This document shows positions 47,493 to 56,322 of a stretch of DNA of 64,000 nt, piece by piece. Below the pieces are notes generated by a model that saw only the letters and a program-made list of their open reading frames with translations, ran no database searches and was not told where the DNA came from. Source of the DNA: an uncultured Alphaproteobacteria bacterium (GTDB lineage: Bacteria; Pseudomonadota; Alphaproteobacteria; HIMB59). The stretch covers positions 1 through 64,000 of the forward strand of contig CACNLH010000004.1 in NCBI GenBank assembly GCA_902621205.1, given 5' to 3'. Each line of letters begins with the position of its first letter. Position 1 is the first letter of the stretch. A program made the translations under genes and the position numbers.

Positions 47493-48312
47493 AAGAATTT
47501 AGTTTCTCGTTTAACTCTGAGATTGCCCTCCCATACTCATCCTCACTAGGTACTTTATGGTGCCAATTGATTTGGTTTTCTATGAAGCTTACACCTGACC
47601 CTTTAATAGTTTTTGCAATTATTACAGTTGGCTTACCCCCTTTAATAGGTATTTTTTTAAATACATTTAAGAGATCAGATATATTATTCCCATTTGTCAA
47701 AATAGTTTCAAAACCAAATGACTCAAATTTTTTATCAATGGGTTCAATAGGATTAACTTCTTCAGTCTTTCCAGTAATTTGTAAATCATTTCTATCTATA
47801 ATTACGATTAAATTATCTAATTTATATTTAGAAGCTGTGGTACAGGCCTCCCAAACTGAACCCTCAGATAACTCACCGTCTCCCAACAATGTAAAAACTT
47901 TATTTGTTTTTTTATCTATTTTTTTAGATAGCGCTAAACCTACAGCAACTGACAGACCATGTCCTAGAGCTCCAGTGTTATGTTCAATTCCAGGTACCTT
48001 TATTGTAGGGTGACCAATAAAGTGCGAATTAAATTGATTTAAAGTACTTAAATCTTTTTTTGAATAAAAACCACAATCACATAATACTGTGTATAATGCT
48101 TCCACAGAGTGTCCTTTACTTTGAATAAAATGATCACGATCCAAGCCCGAAAAATTTTTGGGAGAAATATTCATAACTGAATTGTAAAGAACATTCAAAA
48201 TATCAATACAAGAGAGACTCCCCCCAGTATGACCTGCACCAGATTGAAAAATTATTTCAAGGATAGTTTTTCTATATTCTAATGATTTCTTTTTTAAATT
48301 TTTCTCATTCAT
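47485..48312 (-). CDS. Transketolase, N-terminal (TPP-binding) subunit
   Basis: Thiamine-diphosphate-binding half of the split enzyme. QSGAGHTGGSLSCIDILNVLY is at about 23-43, HNTGALGHGLSVAVGLAL near 115, and the TPP/Mg motif is GDGELSEGSVWEACTTASKYKLDNLIVIIDRN. Length 275 aa. ATG at 48312, with 82 bp shared with the divergent isomerase-family gene at 48395. Moves two-carbon units between sugar phosphates. Being next to sugar kinases it is probably an inducible catabolic copy. Confidence 0.93.
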   Translation of the reverse strand: MNEKNLKKKSLEYRKTILEIIFQSGAGHTGGSLSCIDILNVLYNSVMNISPKNFSGLDRDHFIQSKGHSVEALYTVLCDCGFYSKKDLSTLNQFNSHFIGHPTIKVPGIEHNTGALGHGLSVAVGLALSKKIDKKTNKVFTLLGDGELSEGSVWEACTTASKYKLDNLIVIIDRNDLQITGKTEEVNPIEPIDKKFESFGFETILTNGNNISDLLNVFKKIPIKGGKPTVIIAKTIKGSGVSFIENQINWHHKVPSEDEYGRAISELNEKLNSYE

Positions 48313-48394
48313 AGTGAATAGATAAAGAATATCCCCTTTCTAGGCTTGATCAATTATTATATATTACATTTAGTAAGGTAGGAGGTAATAAGAC

Positions 48395-49798
48395 GTGTCA
48401 TCAACATTAGGTATAATAATAGGTAATAGAGATTTTTTTCCAGATCATCTTATTACTGAGGCTAGAAATGAAGTTTTAAATATTTTTAAGAATAAAGGTT
48501 TAAAACCTATTATTTTGAAAGACTCAGACACTAAGCTGGGTGGAGTGGAAACATTTCTTGAAGCTCAAAAGTGCGCTGATCTTTTTAAATCCCATAAAGA
48601 TGAAATAGAGGGCATATTAGTGGTCTTACCTAATTTTGGTGATGAAAAAGGAGTAGCTGACACAATTAGACTATCAGGTTTAGATGTGCCTGTTCTGGTT
48701 CAAGCAACTCCAGATGATTTAGATAAAATGCAACCCTCAAATAGAAGAGATGCTTATTGTGGTAAAATATCTGTTTGTAATAATCTTTATCAATATGGAA
48801 TAAAGTACTCGTTAACAAAAAGCCATGTTGTAAGTTTGTCCGGAAATGAATTTGATCATGAGCTAAATAAATTTATTTCAATTTGTAAAGTAGTGAAAGG
48901 TATGAGGAGAGTCAGAATAGGAGCTGTTGGAGCAAGACCACAAGCTTTTAATACAGTCAGGTTCAGTGAAAAAATTTTAGAACGCCATGGTATTAGTGTC
49001 ACTACTATCGATTTATCAGAAGTCCTTGGTAAAGCTAAAGAACTTAATGATGATAGCAAAAAAGTTAAAGACTCGATGAATAAAATTTCAGGTTATGGAG
49101 ATTCTACTGATACTCCATCTGAAAAATTATTACAGCTTGCGAGGCTCGATGTTGTTTTAAATGATTTTGTTGAAACAAACAAACTCGATGCTACTGCTAT
49201 TCAATGTTGGACAAGTGTTCAAGAAAATTATGGATGTAATGTTTGTACATCAATGAGTATGATGAGCGAAAATATGCTTCCAAGTGCTTGTGAAGTAGAT
49301 GTCACTGGAACTTTAACGATGTATGCTATGCAATTAGCCTCGAACAGTCCTAGTGCTTTAGTTGATTGGAATAATAATTATGACCAAGACGAGGAAAAGT
49401 GTGTTTTATTTCATTGTGGAAATTGGGCTAAAAGTTTCCTCCCTGATTTGAAAATAAGTACAGCACCTATATTGGGAAGTGTTTTTGGTGAGGAAAAGAC
49501 CCATGGTGCACTTGAAGGTAGAACACCAGCCAATCCTCTAACTTATGGAAGGATTTCCACTGATGATAATTTAGGTAAAATAAAATGCTACTTTGGAGAG
49601 GGAGAGCTAACTGATGATCCTTTAAACACTTTTGGTACAAGAGCAGTTGCGAAAGTACCTAAGCTTCAAAAATTAATGCAATATGTTTGTAGACACGGTT
49701 ATGAACACCATGTAGTGATGAATGCTTCAAATACAGGCGAAATATTAAATGAGGCTTGTGGGAATTATCTTAATTGGGAAACTTATATTCATAGTTAA
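48395..49798 (+). CDS. L-fucose/L-arabinose isomerase family protein
   Basis: FucI/AraA-type fold, judged from the alpha/beta N-terminal part (GILVVLPNFGDEKGVADTIRLSGLDVPVLVQ), MRRVRIGAVGARPQAFNTVRFSEKILERHGISV, and metal-site-like acidic and His positions late in the protein (CEVDVTGTLTMYAMQLAS, LFHCGNWAKSF, RHGYEHHVVM). Length 467 aa. The start is GTG with a strong AGGAGG nine bases upstream. It is divergent from the split transketolase genes. Likely isomerises a sugar in the same pathway. Substrate unknown, and other family activities remain possible. Confidence 0.75.
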   Translation: MSSTLGIIIGNRDFFPDHLITEARNEVLNIFKNKGLKPIILKDSDTKLGGVETFLEAQKCADLFKSHKDEIEGILVVLPNFGDEKGVADTIRLSGLDVPVLVQATPDDLDKMQPSNRRDAYCGKISVCNNLYQYGIKYSLTKSHVVSLSGNEFDHELNKFISICKVVKGMRRVRIGAVGARPQAFNTVRFSEKILERHGISVTTIDLSEVLGKAKELNDDSKKVKDSMNKISGYGDSTDTPSEKLLQLARLDVVLNDFVETNKLDATAIQCWTSVQENYGCNVCTSMSMMSENMLPSACEVDVTGTLTMYAMQLASNSPSALVDWNNNYDQDEEKCVLFHCGNWAKSFLPDLKISTAPILGSVFGEEKTHGALEGRTPANPLTYGRISTDDNLGKIKCYFGEGELTDDPLNTFGTRAVAKVPKLQKLMQYVCRHGYEHHVVMNASNTGEILNEACGNYLNWETYIHS

Positions 49799-49993
49799 TT
49801 TAGCTAATATGCTTTGATTTATTATGAGTAAAACACTAGGAATACATATAATTTTTGATTATTGAAACTTTTTGAAGTTTAATCTGATTTTTTTTGTCGC
49901 AAATGATCAAATTGCATGATTTTTAGTAACAAATGTTTTGGATTTGCTTGAAAAAATTAATATTATGCTCTCGTTATAATTAAGGAGGAATTT
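49799..49993 (+). promoter_or_regulatory. Upstream region of second ABC system
   Basis: 195 bases without a gene, the longest gap in the window. It holds an AT-rich promoter-like stretch (TATTAT near 49960-49965 as a possible -10), an imperfect inverted repeat around GCAAATGATCAAATTGC (about 49899-49915), and a strong RBS TAAGGAGG before the ATG at 49994. The TATAAT at 49975-49980 is too close to the RBS to be the -10. Operator assignment is tentative. Confidence 0.3.
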
Positions 49994-50896
49994 ATGAGAA
50001 AAATAATTCTTACAATTCTTGTATCATTCTTATCTCTTTCTGCATTTGCTGAAAGATATGTAATGGTAACACACGGTGAGGGTAAAGACCCATTCTGGCC
50101 TGTTGTGCAAAAAGGTGGTGAAGATGCTGCTAGACACGTAGGTGCAGATTTTGAATATATCTTCAACCCTTCAGGTGACATGGGTGACATGGCAAAATCA
50201 ATTGCTGCTGCTGCAGCAACTCAGCCTGATGGAATGGTAGTTTCACTTCCAGATCCTGAAGCTTTAGGTCAAGCAATTAAAGACGCTGTTGCTGCTGGTA
50301 TTCCAGTCATCACAATGAACTCAGGTCTTGAGTCTTCTGCTTCACTTGGTGCATTAATGCACGTTGGTCAGCCTGAATACCTTGCTGGTCAATCTGCTGG
50401 TGCAAGAGCAAAAGCAGAAGGTGCTACAAAAGCTCTTTGCATGATTCAAGAAGCATACAACACAGCTTTGACAGATAGATGTGGTGGTTACGGTGAAGCT
50501 ATTCCTACTGAATTAGTAGATAGCTCAAACGATCCAGCTACTATCCCAACAAGAGCTGCTGCTGGTTTACAAGCAAACCCAGATGTTGATGCAGTATTAT
50601 CAGTTGGTCCGCACGTTTGTGTTGGAGTTCAACAGGCTATCGATGAGTTAGGTATGTCAGTACACCACTCTTGTTTTGACTTAAGCCCACCTGTTATGGA
50701 CTTAATCAATGAGGGTAAAGTTGCTTTCACAATTGACCAACAACAACGTCTACAAGGTTATATGCCTGTTGTAGTATTACACTTATACAACAACGGTGCT
50801 GGCCTTTTACCTGGTGCAAATATTCCATCAGGTCCAGGATTTGTTGACAAGTCAAATGCTTCATCAGTTGCTGCTTTAGCAGGTATTGATAGATAG
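49994..50896 (+). CDS. Periplasmic sugar/polyol-binding protein (type I PBP)
   Basis: Exported solute-binding protein. The signal peptide MRKIILTILVSFLSLSAFA is followed by ERYVMVTHGEGKDPFWPVVQKGGEDAARHVG. Conserved elements are QPDGMVVSLPDPEALGQAIKDAVAAGIPVITMNSG and AVLSVGPHVCVGVQQAIDELG. Length 300 aa. First gene of a binding protein-permease-ATPase operon. Codon use is noticeably less AT-extreme than neighbours, as for highly expressed genes. The nearby iolG/iolE-like genes make an inositol-type polyol a reasonable guess. Confidence 0.86.
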   Translation: MRKIILTILVSFLSLSAFAERYVMVTHGEGKDPFWPVVQKGGEDAARHVGADFEYIFNPSGDMGDMAKSIAAAAATQPDGMVVSLPDPEALGQAIKDAVAAGIPVITMNSGLESSASLGALMHVGQPEYLAGQSAGARAKAEGATKALCMIQEAYNTALTDRCGGYGEAIPTELVDSSNDPATIPTRAAAGLQANPDVDAVLSVGPHVCVGVQQAIDELGMSVHHSCFDLSPPVMDLINEGKVAFTIDQQQRLQGYMPVVVLHLYNNGAGLLPGANIPSGPGFVDKSNASSVAALAGIDR

Positions 50897-50915
50897 TATA
50901 ATCTTATAAACTTTG

Positions 50916-50948
50916 AAAAGTGGGTATTAAACTGCCCACTTTTTTTTT
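50916..50948 (+). terminator. Hairpin with T-run after the binding-protein gene
   Basis: A 9-bp stem, AAAAGTGGG/CCCACTTTT, with a 10-base loop is followed by a run of T ending at 50948. It lies 20 bases past the stop and 56 bases before the permease start. It looks like a partial terminator that lowers permease and ATPase expression relative to the binding protein. Confidence 0.8.
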
Positions 50949-51003
50949 AAATTTAAGTAAAATTAAACTGAATGACTTTTATTAAAATTATATAAAATAA
51001 AAT

Positions 51004-52593
51004 ATGGCAATAACCTCTACTCCCCAAAGACAAGAGTCTGATAGGCATCAAAAGAAAACTTGGCTTACCACACTGGTTTCAAGACCAGAAATTGGACCTA
51101 TCGGAGTTATGCTCCTTTTATTTGGAATGCTTGGTTATTTCTCCATCCCTACTGGTGAAATGTCTTGGAACCCTTTTACAGGCGAGGGTTTTAATGCATT
51201 AGGTATTAGAAACTTTCTAAGAGTTATATCTCAACTTGGTATCATAGCAATTGGTGCTGGTCTATTAATCATAGCAGGTGAGTTTGACTTATCTATTGGA
51301 TCCATGATTGGTTTCGCAGGAGCCTGTATGGCAATGATTCTTAGATGGGGTTTTTCATTTATTGTGCCCTACATATCTTTTGAGGGAGGTTTCCATATAG
51401 AATTTTATACGGTTTTCCACATTGCTGATGTTTCCCCAATACTAGCAATATTTATTACTTTATGTTTCACACTTTTTTTTGGATGGATACAAGGTACCAT
51501 TGTAGTTAGATCAGGCTTACCTTCTTTCATTGTTACCCTTGGTGGATTATTTTTTTTAAGAGGACTTACAGAAGTATCTCTACGCTCTTTCAATCATAGA
51601 CCAGATCAAGCTAAAGGCGCTACAACAGTTACAGAAATCCCAGATATTAAAAATATTGTAAATGTCCCCGGACATGGTGAAATGGTTCGTGAAAAAGCAA
51701 AAGCTCTTCCAGAAGCTGACCTTGTTTCTTTAGCTCAAACATTACCAGCTGATACAGTCGCAGCAATAACTGAAAGACTCGAATATACATATCAAAGGGT
51801 AGCAGATGCCAAAACTCAAATTTTGGTGGATAAAGGCACCAAACCTTTGCAAGAAGCTCTATTAAATGCTCAGGCTACCGGAAACGAATATATGGTTGGG
51901 ATGATACAAGAAAAAATTGCTAACTTTCAAATTGATCCCGTTGTTGCAAAAACTGTTACAGATGTTGATATAGCAAGGGTTTATATAGACTCATTATACT
52001 CAGCTCAACCTGTCGCTAACTTTTTTGGTGGAGATATTTTAGAGCCTGTATTTGATTGGTTATATTTTCCAATTGATTGGAATACCAATAATTTTGGAAA
52101 TCAATTTGCCCCTGGGTTATACTCGTGTGTAATGATTTGGCTTATTATAGCCATAATCTGTTATGTTGTTTTAAGTAGAACACAGGCCGGTAACTGGATT
52201 TATTCTACTGGTGGAAACTTAAGTGCCGCTAAAGCTAATGGTGTGCCCACAGATAAAGTTAAAGTATCTCTATTTATGTTTTCTGCTTTTTGTGCAACTG
52301 TATTTGCAACTTGCCAAGTTTTCGAGGTTAATACCGCAGATGCAGCTAAAGGAAATTTAAAAGAATTAGAGGCGATTGCTGCTGCTGTTATTGGTGGTGT
52401 CGTACTAACAGGTGGTTTTGGAACAATTTTAGGTATATGTGTTGGTGCATTTATTTTTGGAATAGCAAAAGAGGCTTTCTTCTATATACCTGGAATTGAT
52501 GGATCATTTTATAGAGTATTTTTAGGGTTAGTGATCATAGCCTCTGCACTAACTAATGAAAATATCCGAAAAAGAATCATAGGAAGCATATAA
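51004..52593 (+). CDS. Sugar ABC transporter permease with large extracytoplasmic insert
   Basis: RbsC-type permease. IAIGAGLLIIAGEFDLSIGSMIGFAGA is at about 81-107, GLPSFIVTLGGLFFLRGLTEV at 171-191 and GNWIYSTGGNLSAAKANGVPTDKVKVS (coupling loop) near 396-422, followed by IAAAVIGGVVLTGGFGTILGICVG. At 529 aa it is far longer than the usual 320-350. A polar, helix-rich segment of about 170 residues (roughly 197-370) replaces the short periplasmic loop after VSLRSF. The stop overlaps the ATPase start by one base. The insert is not frame-shifted or repetitive, so it looks functional. Confidence 0.87.
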   Translation: MAITSTPQRQESDRHQKKTWLTTLVSRPEIGPIGVMLLLFGMLGYFSIPTGEMSWNPFTGEGFNALGIRNFLRVISQLGIIAIGAGLLIIAGEFDLSIGSMIGFAGACMAMILRWGFSFIVPYISFEGGFHIEFYTVFHIADVSPILAIFITLCFTLFFGWIQGTIVVRSGLPSFIVTLGGLFFLRGLTEVSLRSFNHRPDQAKGATTVTEIPDIKNIVNVPGHGEMVREKAKALPEADLVSLAQTLPADTVAAITERLEYTYQRVADAKTQILVDKGTKPLQEALLNAQATGNEYMVGMIQEKIANFQIDPVVAKTVTDVDIARVYIDSLYSAQPVANFFGGDILEPVFDWLYFPIDWNTNNFGNQFAPGLYSCVMIWLIIAIICYVVLSRTQAGNWIYSTGGNLSAAKANGVPTDKVKVSLFMFSAFCATVFATCQVFEVNTADAAKGNLKELEAIAAAVIGGVVLTGGFGTILGICVGAFIFGIAKEAFFYIPGIDGSFYRVFLGLVIIASALTNENIRKRIIGSI

Positions 52594-53384
52594 TGAGTCA
52601 AGATAATCAAGCTCCATTTATTGAAATTACAAATTTAGTTAAAAAGTTTGGTACATTCACAGCACTGAACGGAGTCTCCTTAAATGTTTTACCTGGAGAG
52701 GTTCACGCACTACTTGGTGATAATGGTGCAGGAAAGTCAACTTTGATAAAAGTTTTATCTGGTGTTCACAAACCTACATCTGGTGTTATTAAAGTTGCTG
52801 GAAGTGAAGTGAAATTTGGATCTCCAAGAGAAGCTACGAGTGCAGGCATAGGAACTGTTTATCAAGATTTAGCACTGAACGCACTTACTTCGGTTACTAG
52901 AAACTTTTTTTTGGGCAATGAGTTAAAAAAAGGTCCAGGACCACTTGGAATTTTAGACTTTAAAAATATGAATGAAATTACTATTGCTGAGATGGGTAAG
53001 ATAGGAATAAATATCTCTGATCCGACTCAGTTAGTAGGTACGATGTCTGGAGGACAGAGACAAACTTTGGCGATTGCTAGAGCGATATACTTTGGAGCTA
53101 AAATATTAATCTTGGATGAACCTACATCTGCACTTGGGCAAAAACAACAAATGGAAGTTTTAAAAACTATTAAAAAAGTCCAACAATTAGGGAATATAGC
53201 TATTATTTTGATTACTCACAATGAAATCCACGCAAGACTTATTGCTGATCGATTTACATTCTTAAGCTTAGGTGAAGTAATAGGATCTGGAAAGTCATCA
53301 GAATTAGGTGGAGATGATGTTAAGCGTTTAATGGCTGGCGGTGCTCAAATAGGCGATCTAGCTAAAGAGCTTGAAGCTGTATAA
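52593..53384 (+). CDS. Sugar ABC transporter ATP-binding protein
   Basis: Single-domain ABC ATPase of the FrcA/IatA-like group. Walker A is GDNGAGKSTLIKVLSG, the Q-loop is in VYQDLAL, the signature is VGTMSGGQRQTLAIARA, Walker B is ILILDEPTSALG and the H-loop is in LITHNEIHARL. Length 263 aa. The start overlaps the permease stop (TAATG). It powers uptake with the preceding permease and binding protein. The convergent aldolase gene ends 9 bases downstream. Confidence 0.92.
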   Translation: MSQDNQAPFIEITNLVKKFGTFTALNGVSLNVLPGEVHALLGDNGAGKSTLIKVLSGVHKPTSGVIKVAGSEVKFGSPREATSAGIGTVYQDLALNALTSVTRNFFLGNELKKGPGPLGILDFKNMNEITIAEMGKIGINISDPTQLVGTMSGGQRQTLAIARAIYFGAKILILDEPTSALGQKQQMEVLKTIKKVQQLGNIAIILITHNEIHARLIADRFTFLSLGEVIGSGKSSELGGDDVKRLMAGGAQIGDLAKELEAV

Positions 53385-53392
53385 TATTTTTA

Positions 53393-54214
53393 CTAGTAAG
53401 AGCTAGGATTATTATCTTTATCAGACTCATCGTAGTTTTGATTAGTGAGCTCTTTGAATTTTCTCACATGAGTGGCTGCTGCTCCAGATAACAACCTTAC
53501 ATCATTTGTAATTGTCACAAGATCAAAACCCCATTCAGATGCCTTGGCAGCATACTCTGGAGTCCCACAATGAAGACATGCAACTTTTCCATGTTTATGA
53601 GCAATATCTAAAATTTTCTTTTTAGACTCAATCATCTCAGGTTCTGTTCGATCAAACCCAGGTGTTAACTTTCCTTGGTTCAGCCCTATTGTTAAATCTG
53701 CTGTCCCGATATAAAGGCCATCAAGACCAGGAGTGGATGCTATATCATCAAGATTATCAAATGCTTCTTGAGTTTCTATCATGGCAAGACAAAACGTTCC
53801 CTCATTTGACTCATAAAAATAATTTGAACTAACGGAAAAGTTAGCTCTCGTCGGACCAAAACTTCTAATACCTACAGGTGGATATTTACAATCTTGAACA
53901 AGTTTTTGTGCTTGCTCTTTATTATTAATCATTGGGCAAATGATACCCAAAGCACCTGCATCCATAACTTTCGATATTACTGCGTGATCTAATCCTGAAA
54001 CTCTACAGATTGGAGTGACACCACTATTTCTAATACTTTGCAACATTTTAAATAAATCACTAAAGCCAATCATCCCATGTTGATAGTCAATGGTAAGGGC
54101 GTCATAACCTTGCTCAGACATAATTTCAGCAGTAAAAGTATTAGGTATTGATAAAAAGCTATTAACAACCACTTCTTTTTTTTGCCATTTAGCTTTTACT
54201 TTGTTTTCAATCAT
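53393..54214 (-). CDS. HpcH/HpaI-family class II aldolase
   Basis: Metal-dependent 2-keto-3-deoxy-acid aldolase type. FLSIPNTFTAEIMSEQGYDALTIDYQHGMIGFSDL has the active-site histidine region QHG. CLAMIETQEAFDNLDDI carries the metal-binding glutamate, and LYIGTADLTIGLN the aspartate. Length 273 aa. The likely reaction is cleavage of a 2-keto-3-deoxy sugar acid to pyruvate plus an aldehyde. It stands between an ABC transporter and iolG on the minus strand. Specific substrate unknown. Confidence 0.85.
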   Translation of the reverse strand: MIENKVKAKWQKKEVVVNSFLSIPNTFTAEIMSEQGYDALTIDYQHGMIGFSDLFKMLQSIRNSGVTPICRVSGLDHAVISKVMDAGALGIICPMINNKEQAQKLVQDCKYPPVGIRSFGPTRANFSVSSNYFYESNEGTFCLAMIETQEAFDNLDDIASTPGLDGLYIGTADLTIGLNQGKLTPGFDRTEPEMIESKKKILDIAHKHGKVACLHCGTPEYAAKASEWGFDLVTITNDVRLLSGAAATHVRKFKELTNQNYDESDKDNNPSSY

Positions 54215-54289
54215 TGAGTGTTAGATATCAAAATTATTTAAAAATATGATTATAACAATTATTTATTATTCATGAATAAATGCATAAAT

Positions 54290-55294
54290 TTAATCAATAT
54301 TCTCCATCCTCCCACTTTTGACAGATTTATAAGCAGTTTCGGCTAAGAGAAGAGCTCTTCTTCCGTCCTCAAAGCCAACAGATACAGGCTTTTTTTCCAA
54401 AATTGTTTCAACAAATGAGCTAATAGAATTCATATAAGACTCCTGGTATCTCTCAATAAAAAAATTTAAATAGGGTTCACTTTTGTCAACAAACTCTGAA
54501 TTGTATTTTTTCAATTCATGTGGCTTTCTATTTTCAGATATAACCATCCCTTTGCTTCCAAACAACTCAACTCTTTGATCATATCCATAAGTTGCTGATC
54601 TAGAGTTGTTTATATGACATTGTTTTCCCGAGGCTGTTTCCATTATAATCATCAAGGTGTCACTATCATTTAATTCAGATTTAATTTTTGGATCTATTAA
54701 AGCATTAGAAATTGCAAATACCTTAACTGGCTCTTCACCAAGCATAAAACGGGCTAAATCAAAATCATGAATTGTCATATCTCTAAATTGCCCACCAGAC
54801 ACTTTTAAATAATCCCAACTTGGCAGACCTGGATCTCTAGATGTAATCAGACATTGATGAAGCTCACCAATTTCACCATTAATAAAAGATTTTTTTGCAG
54901 CCTGATGACCAGGATCAAATCTTCTATTAAAGCCTAATTGAATTGGAACTTTATTACCTTCAAGTCTTTTTGAAAACTCATCAACTTTATTTATATCGAG
55001 GTCAATAGGTTTCTCACACAAAACAGGTTTTTTTGATGCAACAGATCTCTCTATGAAATCAATATGTGTATTTGTAGGGGAAGAAATAAGAACAGCATCA
55101 ATATCATTATTGTTAAAAATATCATCAACATTTTCCACAGCAAATACGTTTAAATCATTTGATACTTTTTTTGCAAATTCTTCATTTGGGTCATAAATGC
55201 ATACTAAATTTGTCTGTTCATGAAGTTGAATATTCTTAGCATGCATTTGGCCAATTCGCCCGCACCCAATAACTGCAATACTAACTTTTTTCAT
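54290..55294 (-). CDS. iolG: Inositol 2-dehydrogenase-like (Gfo/Idh/MocA)
   Basis: NAD-dependent polyol dehydrogenase. VIGCGRIGQMHAKNIQLHEQ forms the Rossmann loop at about 7-26. SSPTNTHIDFIE and VLCEKPID contain the conserved lysine, and QLGFNRRFDPGHQAAKK and MTIHDFDLARFMLGEEP supply the catalytic Asp/His region. Length 334 aa matches IolG. It is divergent from iolE (116 bp between). The pairing supports oxidation of myo-inositol or a related polyol to an inosose; other sugars are possible. Confidence 0.83.
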   Translation of the reverse strand: MKKVSIAVIGCGRIGQMHAKNIQLHEQTNLVCIYDPNEEFAKKVSNDLNVFAVENVDDIFNNNDIDAVLISSPTNTHIDFIERSVASKKPVLCEKPIDLDINKVDEFSKRLEGNKVPIQLGFNRRFDPGHQAAKKSFINGEIGELHQCLITSRDPGLPSWDYLKVSGGQFRDMTIHDFDLARFMLGEEPVKVFAISNALIDPKIKSELNDSDTLMIIMETASGKQCHINNSRSATYGYDQRVELFGSKGMVISENRKPHELKKYNSEFVDKSEPYLNFFIERYQESYMNSISSFVETILEKKPVSVGFEDGRRALLLAETAYKSVKSGRMENID

Positions 55295-55307
55295 ATCACA
55301 GAATTAT

Positions 55308-55372
55308 AGTATTCTTTAAATTTTAGAAATAAAAAAAAATTCATTTTGAATAAAATTTAAGTATTCTTTAAA
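55308..55372. repeat. 13-bp direct repeats flanking a palindrome in the iolG/iolE promoter
   Basis: AGTATTCTTTAAA occurs exactly at 55308-55320 and 55360-55372, 52 bases apart. A palindromic box (55339-55351) lies between them. The region separates divergent iolG and iolE. It may hold two copies of a regulator site or paired promoter elements. Confidence 0.5.
55339..55351. promoter_or_regulatory. Candidate operator ATTCATTTTGAAT upstream of iolE
   Basis: This near-perfect inverted repeat (ATTCA/TGAAT) shares its 13-base core exactly with the box at 63652-63664. It differs by one base from the box at 58856-58868. It lies about 60 bases before the iolE ATG. Three such boxes before transport and catabolic genes suggest one regulator. 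Confidence 0.55.
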
Positions 55373-55410
55373 AGGTTTATTTATCTATAATCTTTTCATA
55401 GGAGGGGTTT

Positions 55411-56322
55411 ATGAAAGCAAAATTGGGAATAGCACCTATAGCATGGTCCAATGATGATTTACCTGAACTTGGAGGAGAGACTTCTTTGGATACTTGCCTT
55501 AGTGAGTCAAAACTTGCTGGATTTACTGGTGTGGAAACAGGTGGAAAATTTCCAAAAACTCCTGAAAAACTTGGTCCAATTTTAAAAAATCACAAACTAT
55601 ACTTGGCATCAGGGTGGTATTCAGGAACTGTGCTAGATAATGACCTAGAAAATGAAAAAGATAAAGTCCTTCAACAACTCACTCTCTTCAGAGACCTAGG
55701 CGCAGCAGTTTTAGCATATGGAGAAACATCTGGAACTATCCAAAATATTAGACATGCTCCTTTAAACACAAAAAGAAAAATACATAGTGAGGATTTTAGA
55801 GAGTATGGAAGGAAACTAACATTATTTGCAGAATTTTGTGCAGATTTTGGTGTGCCAATTTCATTTCATCATCACATGGGTACAGCGATTGAGACTGAGG
55901 ATGAGCTTGATAAATTGATGAACCACACGGGTGAGGCAGTAAAAATCTTATTTGATACAGGCCATATGACCTTTGCAGGAGGCAACTCTTTGAGAGTAAT
56001 AAATAAATACGCAAAAAGAATAAATCACTTTCATGCTAAAGACATTCGCTCAAAGGTTGTAAATGATTTAGATCGATCAAAAAAAAGTTTTTTAGATTTT
56101 GTATTAGAGGGAGCCTTCACAGTGCCTGGAGATGGAAATATTAATTTTAAGGAAGTAGTTGAGACATTATCAAATAATAATTATGAAGGATGGTTCATTG
56201 TTGAGGCAGAGCAAGATCCCGCCAAAGCAAACCCATTTGAATATGCTAAGATTGGAAATAAAGAACTCGTAGAATGCTTAAGTATGTATGGATATGAAAT
56301 AGAGGATTATAGAGATGAATAG
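55411..56322 (+). CDS. iolE: Myo-inosose-2 dehydratase-like (IolE)
   Basis: TIM-barrel (AP-endonuclease-2-like) lyase that dehydrates 2-keto-myo-inositol. It starts LGIAPIAWSNDDLPELGGETSLDTCLSESKLAGFTGVETGGKFP, the IolE hallmark. SFHHHMGTAIETEDELDKLM, KILFDTGHMTFAGG, INHFHAKD and WFIVEAEQDPAKANP supply the metal-binding His/Glu/Asp residues. Length 303 aa is usual. A strong RBS (AGGAGG) precedes the ATG. It overlaps the following SDR by 8 bp. Firm family call. Confidence 0.9.
   Translation: MKAKLGIAPIAWSNDDLPELGGETSLDTCLSESKLAGFTGVETGGKFPKTPEKLGPILKNHKLYLASGWYSGTVLDNDLENEKDKVLQQLTLFRDLGAAVLAYGETSGTIQNIRHAPLNTKRKIHSEDFREYGRKLTLFAEFCADFGVPISFHHHMGTAIETEDELDKLMNHTGEAVKILFDTGHMTFAGGNSLRVINKYAKRINHFHAKDIRSKVVNDLDRSKKSFLDFVLEGAFTVPGDGNINFKEVVETLSNNNYEGWFIVEAEQDPAKANPFEYAKIGNKELVECLSMYGYEIEDYRDE

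Noticed and set aside
49975-49980. TATAAT as the -10 box for the binding-protein gene
   Set aside because: It is only 14 bases before the ATG, so transcription would start inside the RBS.
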